NCBI GenBank assembly: GCA_003155705.1
Contig: PMEC01000144.1
Coordinates: 39,206 to 46,431 of the forward strand
DNA length: 7,226 nt
Source of the DNA: Bacteroidales bacterium
GTDB taxonomy: Bacteria; Bacteroidota; Bacteroidia; Bacteroidales; VadinHA17
Direction: 5' to 3'
Shown one piece after another: positions 1 to 6,327 of this stretch (position 1 is the stretch's first letter; each line of letters starts with the position of its first letter). The notes beneath the pieces are model-generated. The model had not been told where the DNA came from, did no database searches, and saw nothing but the letters and a program-made list of their open reading frames with translations. Made by a program: the position numbers and the translations under genes.

Positions 1-211
1 ATTTTATCTCAGTCTGGGTTCCGGCAACTTTTGAAAGCTGAAGCATATAGGGTTCCTGCAGCATCCACCCTCCCAAACCGATTCCTTTAAGTACAACGTT
101 CCCACCCTTTTCATTTACAATTGCTTTTCCATTTGTTTTAAGAAAGCCCTGTCCCGAAATAGTACTTGCAAGGCACAGATAAATGATTATAATTGTCAAA
201 AAATATTTCAT
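1..211 (-). CDS. Secreted GH5-like glycoside hydrolase, N-terminal fragment
   Basis: Only the first 70 codons are in the window; the gene continues past position 1. The ATG at 211-209 opens a protein with a signal peptide (MKYFLTIIIIYLCLASTISG, cleavage probably just before Gln21), so it should be exported. Residues 22-57 read as the first beta strand of a cellulase-type (GH5 / clan GH-A) TIM barrel: a stretch like 'ivNEKGgNVVLKGIGLGGWMLQEPYML', in which the LKG-x-GLGGWM-LQE core is typical of Bacteroidetes GH5-like enzymes. The catalytic glutamates lie outside the window, so substrate (beta-glucan, mannan, xylan or other) cannot be stated. The start is only 7 nt after the GH105 stop codon, so both are probably on one transcript. 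The signal peptide and barrel entry are seen directly; the family assignment is recognition from a short segment and moderately sure. Confidence 0.7.
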   Translation of the reverse strand, partial: MKYFLTIIIIYLCLASTISGQGFLKTNGKAIVNEKGGNVVLKGIGLGGWMLQEPYMLQLSKVAGTQTEIK

Positions 212-218
212 GATCAGC

Positions 219-1367
219 TTATTTAATAGTCCCTTTCTCAATCAGCCTGGTAATTTCAGTACCTGCAAACAAGAAGCCTCCCACGCCATAAACCTCTGTC
301 ATTTCATTGGTTACAGCTTTCGGGTCAGCGCCCACGGGTTGAATGAATCCTACTTTACCGTCAGGCCAAACCGCATTTACCATTGCCTTCCATCCTTTGA
401 TAACTGCAGGAAGATATGTTTCTTTGTCGAGATAACCATTATTGATTCCCCAGGCAAATCCGAAGACAAAAAATGCTGTCGCGCTCATTTCAGGATTTGG
501 ATAGCTTGCCGGATCAAGAAGACTTGCATGCCAGTACCCATTTACATCCTGAAGAGATAGCAGTTTGGCAGCCATCTTTTTATAAATATTTACGAAATAT
601 GGTTTTTGTGCATATTTCTTTGGAAGCTCCCTGATAATTATTGGAAGACCCGCAAAGACCCATCCGTTTCCACGTCCCCAGAAAACTTTTTTCCCGTTAT
701 TTTCCTTTTTTGTAAAATAGCTCGAATCACGGAAATAGAGATCTTCATCCTTATCATAAAGATAATCTGTTGAAGCCTTGTATTCCTGGTACATGAAATC
801 AAGATAAGATTTCTTACCTGTAACGTTTGCCATCTTGGCCCAGACCGTCGGACCCATGAAAAGAGCATCACACCATGACCAGCGCTGCGTCGACCAGTAA
901 TCTTTTGTATTGACGAATTTCAGATCTCCTTTTGCGGGATCTTTCAGGATCCTGTCGAAATAATCACTCATCGGTTTTATCATGTTCTTATCATGGTATT
1001 TCCGGTAAAGCTCAACATATGTCTGGCCGACGCAGTAATCATCAGCATGGTATCTGCCAAGAGGATTAGTCCGAACATTATAAGACCATTTGTTTTTAAC
1101 TGCAATGTCTTTAAGCCAATCATAATATCTGCTGTCACCTGCTATACCCGCCCATTCTACCATACCTGCATAGAGAGCACCATTTGTCCAGTCTGCAAGT
1201 CCATGAGTAAGAGGAGTGTTTATCTGCCAGTCCACAACGCTCTTCAGGATTGCTTTTATATCTTTTACATTCATATCAGCTTTAAAAGGTGAAGCCGGCA
1301 TTTCCTGTGAAAAGCAATCAGTTGAAATAAACAGGGTAGTGATAAGGATAATTGGTTTGAGCTTCAT
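219..1367 (-). CDS. Secreted GH105 unsaturated uronyl / rhamnogalacturonyl hydrolase
   Basis: This 382-residue protein matches glycoside hydrolase family 105 (YteR/RhiN type), an (alpha/alpha)6 barrel. The family removes the 4,5-unsaturated uronic acid left at the non-reducing end by polysaccharide lyases, by hydrating the double bond. Residues 1-20 form a signal peptide ending CFS before Gln21, suggesting periplasmic location. Family signatures are HADDYCVGQ (107-115), RWSWCDALFMGP (162-173), whose Asp167 probably corresponds to the catalytic Asp143 of YteR, WGRGNGW (230-236) and NPEMSATAFF (291-300). Length is normal and no key segment is missing. Substrate may be rhamnogalacturonan I from pectin (released unsaturated galacturonate) or, as for some marine GH105 enzymes, unsaturated glucuronate from ulvan-like polymers; the sequence does not decide. 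It is divergent from uxaC and followed at 7 nt by the GH5-like gene. No lipobox is seen. Confidence 0.9.
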   Translation of the reverse strand: MKLKPIILITTLFISTDCFSQEMPASPFKADMNVKDIKAILKSVVDWQINTPLTHGLADWTNGALYAGMVEWAGIAGDSRYYDWLKDIAVKNKWSYNVRTNPLGRYHADDYCVGQTYVELYRKYHDKNMIKPMSDYFDRILKDPAKGDLKFVNTKDYWSTQRWSWCDALFMGPTVWAKMANVTGKKSYLDFMYQEYKASTDYLYDKDEDLYFRDSSYFTKKENNGKKVFWGRGNGWVFAGLPIIIRELPKKYAQKPYFVNIYKKMAAKLLSLQDVNGYWHASLLDPASYPNPEMSATAFFVFGFAWGINNGYLDKETYLPAVIKGWKAMVNAVWPDGKVGFIQPVGADPKAVTNEMTEVYGVGGFLFAGTEITRLIEKGTIK

Positions 1368-1469
1368 ATAATTCAGGTTTAAGGTTAATAAAAAGGTAAA
1401 TGAATGCTGTTTTATATAATAATTAAGGTATCCTCAAAAACTCAAATCCAGGGTTGGTTCTCATCCATT

Positions 1470-1499
1470 AAATACAATTAATAAATAAAAATACAATTT
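1470..1499. repeat. Pair of 10-bp direct repeats in divergent region
   Basis: AAATACAATT occurs at 1470-1479 and again at 1489-1498, a 19-bp period, about 50-80 bp upstream of the TTTG element of the uxaC-side promoter. A period near two helical turns would suit an activator binding as a dimer. The region is so AT-rich that the repeat could be chance. Confidence 0.35.
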
Positions 1500-1548
1500 A
1501 ATATCTTTTTTGTTTGAAGAGGGTAAATTTCATGTGAAAATCAGTTAT

Positions 1549-1579
1549 TTTGTATAACTTAGTTTTGGTTTTAAGTTTG
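1549..1579 (+). promoter_or_regulatory. Bacteroidetes-type promoter for the uxaC operon
   Basis: TTTG at 1549-1552 is followed after exactly 19 nt by TAAGTTTG at 1572-1579. This fits the Bacteroidetes primary sigma factor pattern (TTTG near -33 and TAnnTTTG near -7) with full matches in both elements. Transcription would then begin around 1585-1590, giving a leader of roughly 75 nt before the uxaC ATG at 1662. The match is seen directly; activity is inferred. Confidence 0.65.
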
Positions 1580-1588
1580 CTTTGTTTA

Positions 1589-1610
1589 TTTTCGTGTTCG
1601 TTCACGTAAA
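1589..1610. promoter_or_regulatory. Imperfect palindromic operator candidate with central CG
   Basis: The 22-bp element reads TTT-t-CGTG-tt-CG-tt-CACG-t-AAA, with 8 of 11 symmetric positions paired and a CG step at the centre. A central CG in a palindrome of about this length is typical of operators for LacI-family repressors. It lies at or just after the predicted start of uxaC transcription, where a bound repressor would block initiation. No regulator gene is in the window, so the protein that binds is unknown; a uronate-responsive LacI- or GntR-type repressor is a guess from context. Confidence 0.5.
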
Positions 1611-1661
1611 ATTATAACTTTACTGAATAATTGATTGCAAATTCCAAAAATAAATAAATCG

Positions 1662-3065
1662 ATGAAGACATTTATACATCAAGATTTTCTTTTAGGAAAT
1701 AAAACTGCAGAAAGATTATATCACCAGTATTCTGCTAATCAGCCTATTATAGATTTTCATTGTCACCTTTCACCACAGATGATTGCACAGAACAGGCAAT
1801 TTAAAGATCTTACTGAGATATGGTTGGAAGGTGATCATTATAAATGGCGCGCCATGCGGACAAATGGGATAGCTGAAAAATTTTGTACAGGGAATGCCCC
1901 GGGGAAAGAAAAGTTTATGAAATGGGCTGAGACTGTACAATTCACTATCGGGAATCCGTTATATCATTGGACTCATCTCGAACTTGCCAGGTACTTCAAC
2001 ATTTTTGAGCTTCTTTCACCGGCCACAGCCGAAAAGATTTATAATAAGGCATCAGAAATGCTTAATTCTGCAGAATTCAGTACAAGGTCGTTGATAAAAA
2101 AAATGAATGTAAAAGTCATTTGCACAACTGATGACCCGACTGATGGGCTGGAATATCATCGGCAATTGAAGGGTTCTTTTGAAATCCCGGTGTTTCCTAC
2201 TTTCCGTCCTGATAATGTTGTAAAGATTGAAGATATAAATAAATTTAAATCATATATTCTTAAACTTGAAGAAGTTACAGGGACATCAATTAAGAATTTC
2301 GCTTCACTTATTGAAGCAATCGACAGCAGACATCTATTCTTTCATGAAAACGGCGGCCGGTCTTCTGATCATGGATTAGACAGATTCTACTTTTCTTCAT
2401 TTTCGGCAAGTGAAGCAGACTTAATTTTCAAGAAATTGCTTAAAGGTGATAACATTTCCCTGGAAGAAGCAGAAAAATATAAGACTGCGGTTATGCTTGA
2501 ACTATGCAGAATGAATCACAAACGGGGCTGGGTTCAGCAGTTTCATGTTGGTGCGATGAGGAATAATAACTCGAGGATGTTCAGGGAAATGGGACCGGAT
2601 ACCGGCTGGGATTCAATAGGAGCGCCACAGGATGCTTTAAGAATGTCTCGTTTTCTCAGCGCTTTGGATGATACGGGTCAACTTGCTAAAACAATATTGT
2701 ACAATCTTAATCCTGCCGATAATGAAATGATGATCACTATGGCCGGGAATTTCAATGACGGTACCACCCCGGTAAAAGTTCAATATGGGGCCGGTTGGTG
2801 GTTCCTGGATCAGAAAACAGGCATGGAGAAACATCTCAAAGACCTTTCTGCCCTTGGTCTTCTGAGAAGATTTGTAGGTATGGTAACTGATTCAAGAAGC
2901 TTCCTATCCTACCCACGCCATGAGTATTTCAGACGTCTGGCTTGCAACTATGTAGGTGAAGAGGTAGAAAAAGGATCGATTCCTGATGATGATGAACTGC
3001 TTAAACCCCTTATTGAAGGTATTTCGTACAGGAATGCAAATGAATATTTCAATTTTGAAAAATAA
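1662..3065 (+). CDS. uxaC: Glucuronate/galacturonate isomerase UxaC
   Basis: UxaC (EC 5.3.1.12) interconverts D-glucuronate with D-fructuronate and D-galacturonate with D-tagaturonate, the first cytoplasmic step of hexuronate breakdown. The protein, 467 residues, is close to the E. coli length (470) and belongs to the amidohydrolase superfamily. Visible signatures are the metal-binding HCH (33-35) in IIDFHCHLSP, TTDDP (155-159), SDHGLD (235-240), QFHVGAMRNNN (293-303), GAPQDALRMSRF (320-331) and TDSRSFLSYPRHEYFRR (409-425). I chose the ATG at 1662: a longer reading from the TTG at 1635 adds nine residues unlike the family, while the sequence from Met-Lys-Thr-Phe matches usual UxaC N termini. 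No clear Shine-Dalgarno is present, as is common in Bacteroidetes. It is the first gene of the plus-strand operon, behind a promoter and a possible operator, with the SDR gene 12 nt downstream. Confidence 0.95.
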   Translation: MKTFIHQDFLLGNKTAERLYHQYSANQPIIDFHCHLSPQMIAQNRQFKDLTEIWLEGDHYKWRAMRTNGIAEKFCTGNAPGKEKFMKWAETVQFTIGNPLYHWTHLELARYFNIFELLSPATAEKIYNKASEMLNSAEFSTRSLIKKMNVKVICTTDDPTDGLEYHRQLKGSFEIPVFPTFRPDNVVKIEDINKFKSYILKLEEVTGTSIKNFASLIEAIDSRHLFFHENGGRSSDHGLDRFYFSSFSASEADLIFKKLLKGDNISLEEAEKYKTAVMLELCRMNHKRGWVQQFHVGAMRNNNSRMFREMGPDTGWDSIGAPQDALRMSRFLSALDDTGQLAKTILYNLNPADNEMMITMAGNFNDGTTPVKVQYGAGWWFLDQKTGMEKHLKDLSALGLLRRFVGMVTDSRSFLSYPRHEYFRRLACNYVGEEVEKGSIPDDDELLKPLIEGISYRNANEYFNFEK

Positions 3066-3077
3066 AATAGAAAATAT

Positions 3078-3920
3078 ATGAACGAGCTGAATTTAAAAGA
3101 CAAAGTTGCAGTAATAACAGGAGGCGCCGGTATTATCTGCTCAACCATGGCTAAATCGCTTGCTGCACATGGTGTCAGGACAGTGATCCTTGACCTTAAT
3201 AAAGAAGCTGCTGTTGATGTAGCAAAAGCAATTGAAAAAGAGTTTGATACACCGTCAATCGGTCTTTCTGCCAGTGTACTGGATAAAGTTTCTCTTGAGG
3301 CTGCAAAAAAAGATATCAACGATAAATTCGGATCAATTGACATTCTTGTGAATGGAGCAGGTGGAAATTCACCGGCAGCTACTACCAAAGTCGAAAAAAT
3401 GGAAGGAACTGAAAATGAAAATCTTGAAGATACTTTTTTTGGCCTCCAGATTGAAGGTTTCGATAAAGTATTTGACTTGAATTTTAAGGGAACTCTTATT
3501 CCATCAATGGTGTTTGCTACGGATATGGTAAAGAAAAAATCCGGTGTAATAATCAATATATCTTCGATGAATTCTTACAGACCCCTTACAAAAATAGCAG
3601 CATATTCTGCCGCAAAAGCTGCTATTAATAATTTCACACAATGGCTCGCGGTTCACTTCTCCAAAACAGGAATCCGTGTAAATGCAATTGCGCCAGGCTT
3701 TTTGCTGACGAATCAGAACAGGTTCCTTCTTATTGATGAGAAGACCGGAGGATTGACTCCAAGAGGAAAGAAAATTATTAATGGGACTCCAATGGAAAGA
3801 TATTGTGTACCTGAAGAACTTACAGGAACGCTCCTTTACCTTGTTTCAGATTTATCTAAGTTCGTTACAGGAGTCGTTATTCCGGTTGATGGAGGCTTCA
3901 GCGCATACTCGGGGGTTTAA
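3078..3920 (+). CDS. uxuB: SDR-type D-mannonate oxidoreductase / fructuronate reductase
   Basis: This 280-residue protein is a classical short-chain dehydrogenase/reductase resembling the Bacillus-type mannonate oxidoreductase (YjmF/UxuB), not the long-chain E. coli UxuB. It should reduce D-fructuronate to D-mannonate, using UxaC product. Rossmann motifs are TGGAGII (14-20), Asp39 at the end of beta 2 (favours NAD(H) over NADP(H)), NGAGG (92-96), Ser162/163, and catalytic Tyr176 with Lys180 in YSAAK. Family-specific features are a long insertion after NGAGG (about 97-126, ending DTFFGLQIEGF), LNFKGTLIPSMVF (134-146) and the substrate loop LTNQNRF...TPRGKKI (210-232). The first glycine-rich loop has Ala17-Gly18 and then Ile-Ile-Cys, slightly off the usual TGGxGxLG. 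It starts 12 nt after uxaC. Tagaturonate-to-altronate activity is possible too; the two cannot be told apart by eye. Confidence 0.82.
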   Translation: MNELNLKDKVAVITGGAGIICSTMAKSLAAHGVRTVILDLNKEAAVDVAKAIEKEFDTPSIGLSASVLDKVSLEAAKKDINDKFGSIDILVNGAGGNSPAATTKVEKMEGTENENLEDTFFGLQIEGFDKVFDLNFKGTLIPSMVFATDMVKKKSGVIINISSMNSYRPLTKIAAYSAAKAAINNFTQWLAVHFSKTGIRVNAIAPGFLLTNQNRFLLIDEKTGGLTPRGKKIINGTPMERYCVPEELTGTLLYLVSDLSKFVTGVVIPVDGGFSAYSGV

Positions 3921-3966
3921 ATAATTGCTACTCAGTACCCGGTTTAAGTTAACAATTAATATACAA

Positions 3967-4008
3967 CTGGAAACTGGAAACAAGAAACGAGAATCAGGCA
4001 ACAAACAA
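3967..4008. repeat. Degenerate heptanucleotide tandem repeat
   Basis: Six 7-bp units lie in the 125-nt gap between the SDR and phosphofructokinase genes: CTGGAAA, CTGGAAA, CAAGAAA, CGAGAAT, CAGGCAA, CAAACAA. The first two are identical and the rest decay, keeping C at position 1 and A-rich ends. The rest of the gap (3921-3966 and 4009-4045) shows no terminator and no promoter that I can support; AGGA at 4038-4041 serves as ribosome binding site for the next gene. Confidence 0.55.
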
Positions 4009-4045
4009 TGAGGATATCCAAACAGAATAATCAAATCAGGAAAAA

Positions 4046-5332
4046 ATGGCTAAGAATGTTATAGTAGCCCAGTCCGGCGGGCCTTCACCAGTGATAAACA
4101 GTTCACTGAGGGGCATAATTGAAACTTGCAGGATGTTTCCTGATAAATTCGGCAAAGTTTATGGCGGCTGGCATGGCATAGAAGGAGTTCTAAAAGAGGA
4201 GCTTCTGGATCTTTCAGCCCAGAAGGAAGAGGAGGTCGCTCTGCTGAGAAATACACCTGCAGCCGGAAGTATAGGAACTTGCCGGTACAAATTAAAGGAC
4301 AACCAGAAAAAGGATTTCCAGAGGATAATTGATGTTTTTAAGGCTCATAATGTGGGATACCTTTTCTATATTGGTGGCAATGACTCACAGCACACAGCCT
4401 TTAAAGTCAGTAACCTGGCCCGCGAAAAAGGATTGGATCTCATTGCCGTTGGTGTGCCGAAAACCATCGATAATGATGTGGGAGACAGTGAATTTAAACT
4501 CATTGACCACACTCCGGGTTATGGCAGTGTGGCAAGGTATTGGTCACATATTGTTCAGAATGCCAATGAAGAGAATATGGGTTCTTCCCCTGCTGATCCT
4601 GTTCTTGTAATACAGGCTATGGGGCGTAAGATAGGTTATATTCCTGCATCATCACGACTGGCAGATCCTGAACGGAAAATGCCACTTCAGATATATATGG
4701 TTGAATCCAATGTTACCATAGAACAACTTGCAGACAATGTCAATTCTCAGCTAAAAAAAGTTGGAAGATGTATTGTAGTTATCAGTGAGGGGTTCGACGC
4801 AGGTGCAATTGGAGAAGTAAAAGATGCTTTCGGACATACATCATTTGGATCGAGTCAGATGTCTGTTTATCAGACTGTAGTTAATTACCTTAACAGTAAA
4901 GGATTAAAAGCAAGAGGTGCAGCACGGGGACAGGTAATGGGCACTGACCAGCGGCATACAACTTCTTATGCTTCTATTGTCGACCTCGATGAAGCTTACA
5001 AAGTCGGACAAAAGGCGGTTGAGATAGCACTGAATGATGGAAACGGTTGGATGGCTACCATCCTGAGAGAACCTGGTATTATATATAATGTTAGATACGA
5101 TAAGGTTCCGCTTGAAAAAGTTGCCTTGTCAGAACGAACATTCCCGGAAAAATGGATTGCTCCAAACCGTTATGATGTCACTGATGAATTCTTAGCTTAC
5201 GTAAGACCTTTGATTGGTGAAGACTGGCCATCCGTTCCGTTGATAAATGGCAGACAGAGATTTTCACAATTTGAAATGAAATTTGCAGCTAAAAAACTTG
5301 TTGATTATCAACTCGAAGCTTTTGATAAATAA
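4046..5332 (+). CDS. PPi-type 6-phosphofructokinase homologue
   Basis: The 428-residue protein belongs to the PfkA superfamily. Such enzymes phosphorylate fructose 6-phosphate (some also sedoheptulose 7-phosphate) at C1, with ATP or pyrophosphate. Motifs in order: QSGGPSPVIN (9-18), GGNDS (110-114), PKTIDND (138-144) with likely base Asp142, PGYGS (157-161), QAMGRKIGYI (190-199) and SEGF (247-250). PKTIDND, with Lys139 instead of Gly, and Asp113 at the position equivalent to Gly104 of the E. coli ATP enzyme are marks of the pyrophosphate-dependent type. The preceding residue, usually Asp, is Asn112, so the motif is GGND rather than GGDD. Start: ATG with AGGA 4 nt upstream. It lies 125 nt after the SDR gene and 14 nt before the HAD gene. 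Its place in a uronate operon is unexpected, since uronates enter glycolysis below fructose 6-phosphate; another substrate is possible. Confidence 0.85.
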   Translation: MAKNVIVAQSGGPSPVINSSLRGIIETCRMFPDKFGKVYGGWHGIEGVLKEELLDLSAQKEEEVALLRNTPAAGSIGTCRYKLKDNQKKDFQRIIDVFKAHNVGYLFYIGGNDSQHTAFKVSNLAREKGLDLIAVGVPKTIDNDVGDSEFKLIDHTPGYGSVARYWSHIVQNANEENMGSSPADPVLVIQAMGRKIGYIPASSRLADPERKMPLQIYMVESNVTIEQLADNVNSQLKKVGRCIVVISEGFDAGAIGEVKDAFGHTSFGSSQMSVYQTVVNYLNSKGLKARGAARGQVMGTDQRHTTSYASIVDLDEAYKVGQKAVEIALNDGNGWMATILREPGIIYNVRYDKVPLEKVALSERTFPEKWIAPNRYDVTDEFLAYVRPLIGEDWPSVPLINGRQRFSQFEMKFAAKKLVDYQLEAFDK

Positions 5333-5346
5333 TTATTGGAAGAAAT

Positions 5347-6228
5347 ATGAATCCACACGATCAATTACTTAATCTTAAACCACAAAAAGAGTTTTTTATT
5401 GGAATAGATTCTGACGGATGTGCATTTGATACAATGGAGATTAAACAGAAAGAATGTTTCTGTCCGAACTTCATCAAATATTTTAAAATGCAGCCGGTTT
5501 CAAAGTATGCCCGCGAAACATGGGAATTTGTAAACCTCTATTCCACAAACAGGGGATGCAACCGTTTCCTTGCGGTTAGTGAGACTCTAAGGCTTTTAGC
5601 AACTCGTCCGGAAATAAAAGCAAGAAATTTTACTGTTCCTTCTGCTGCTCCGTTGATTGAATGGACTAAAAAAGAAACCAAACTGGGTAATCCGACTCTA
5701 AAAGTATATGCTGCAGAAGTAAATGATCCATTTATATCTCAGACACTTGAATGGTCGTTGAAAGTTAATGAGGACATAGCCAATCTTGTTTTCGGGATTA
5801 CTCCTTTTCCGTTCGTTAAGGAATGTCTCGAGAAGATGAAATCCAAGGCAGATATAATGGTCGTTTCTCAAACTCCTTATGAAGCTCTAAAACGAGAGTG
5901 GGAAGAAAACAAGATTGATCATTATCTCAGGATGATCGCCGGACAGGAGCATGGAACAAAAGGAGAGCATCTTAAATATGGTGCAAAAGACAAATACCCT
6001 GATGAAAAAATACTTATGATAGGTGATGCAAATGGTGATCTTAAAGCCGCCAAATCAAACGGAGTTCTCTTCTACCCTGTTAATCCCGGTAAAGAAGAAG
6101 CATCGTGGGAAAGACTTTTTAACGAAGGGCTGCAGAGATTCTTTGCCGGGACATTCAAAGGTGTTTATGAAGAAAAGCTGATTAAAGAGTTTGAAGCATA
6201 TTTGCCGGAACATCCTCACTGGAAATAG
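5347..6228 (+). CDS. HAD-superfamily hydrolase, probable small-molecule phosphatase
   Basis: All four haloacid dehalogenase motifs are present in this 293-residue cytoplasmic protein: motif I IDSDGCAFDTM (20-30) with nucleophile Asp21 and acid/base Asp23; motif II VVSQTP (172-177) with Ser174; motif III Lys205 in GTKGEHL; motif IV MIGDANGD (224-231) with Asp227 and Asp231. Asp23 favours phosphatase (or phosphomutase) chemistry over dehalogenation. A long insert between motifs I and II (about 31-150) is a helical C1-type cap, which normally sets specificity for a small substrate. No signal peptide or membrane segment. The start has GGAAGA at 5338-5343, and the gene lies 14 nt after the phosphofructokinase homologue, so the two are almost surely co-transcribed and may be translated together. 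I do not recognise a characterised subfamily; a sugar phosphate or phosphorylated aldonate linked to this pathway is the likely substrate, by context only. Confidence 0.8.
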   Translation: MNPHDQLLNLKPQKEFFIGIDSDGCAFDTMEIKQKECFCPNFIKYFKMQPVSKYARETWEFVNLYSTNRGCNRFLAVSETLRLLATRPEIKARNFTVPSAAPLIEWTKKETKLGNPTLKVYAAEVNDPFISQTLEWSLKVNEDIANLVFGITPFPFVKECLEKMKSKADIMVVSQTPYEALKREWEENKIDHYLRMIAGQEHGTKGEHLKYGAKDKYPDEKILMIGDANGDLKAAKSNGVLFYPVNPGKEEASWERLFNEGLQRFFAGTFKGVYEEKLIKEFEAYLPEHPHWK

Positions 6229-6251
6229 AACATTCTGATTTAAAGAATGTT
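6229..6251 (+). other. Hairpin directly after the HAD stop codon
   Basis: AACATTCT (6229-6236) and AGAATGTT (6244-6251) form a perfect 8-bp stem with a 7-nt loop, starting on the base after the TAG stop. The stem is AT-rich and the next T-run (6270-6275) is too distant for a standard intrinsic terminator. It may be a weak attenuator or an RNA processing/stability element. The rest of the 99-nt gap to the next gene shows no clear promoter. Confidence 0.4.
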
Positions 6252-6327
6252 TGTGTAATGGTGATATGGGTTTTTTACAATCAGGTGCACAGACATTTTG
6301 TGGTATATTGATAAATAAGAAAATATA

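Larger units (their letters stand above)
1368..1661. other. Divergent AT-rich intergenic regulatory region
   Basis: This stretch separates the minus-strand hydrolase genes from the plus-strand uronate operon and holds no convincing gene. It is much richer in A+T than the flanking genes. It contains the uxaC-side promoter (1549-1579), a palindrome next to it (1589-1610) and a pair of 10-bp direct repeats (1470-1499). For the GH105 side no equally good promoter was found: the best minus-strand candidates (around 1441-1450) keep only part of the TAnnTTTG pattern and lack a well-spaced TTTG element. Confidence 0.8.

Noticed and set aside
183..560. 125-codon open frame on the plus strand
   Set aside because: It is antisense to the well-supported GH105 gene and the start of the GH5-like gene, and shows no domain.
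1635..1661. TTG start extending uxaC by nine residues
   Set aside because: The added residues are encoded by the AT-rich leader and do not resemble UxaC N termini; the ATG at 1662 gives the usual start and length.
3432..3440. T-run in the SDR gene as a possible frameshift
   Set aside because: The reading frame and family-specific sequence continue correctly on both sides.
2948..3556. 202-codon open frame on the minus strand
   Set aside because: It lies antisense to the end of uxaC and the first half of the SDR gene, both with clear family motifs. Its serine- and phenylalanine-rich product looks like an antisense shadow.
4008..4064. 18-codon basic leader-peptide-like frame overlapping the PFK start
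   Set aside because: It starts in the repeat-rich gap, has no ribosome binding site of note and no attenuator structure; likely chance.
4329..4610. 93-codon frame inside the phosphofructokinase gene
   Set aside because: It is in a shifted frame of a gene whose motifs are continuous throughout; no independent start signal or domain.
6270..6275. T-run after the hairpin read as an intrinsic terminator
   Set aside because: The T-run is about 18 nt beyond the stem and the stem has few G-C pairs, so it does not fit a standard terminator.
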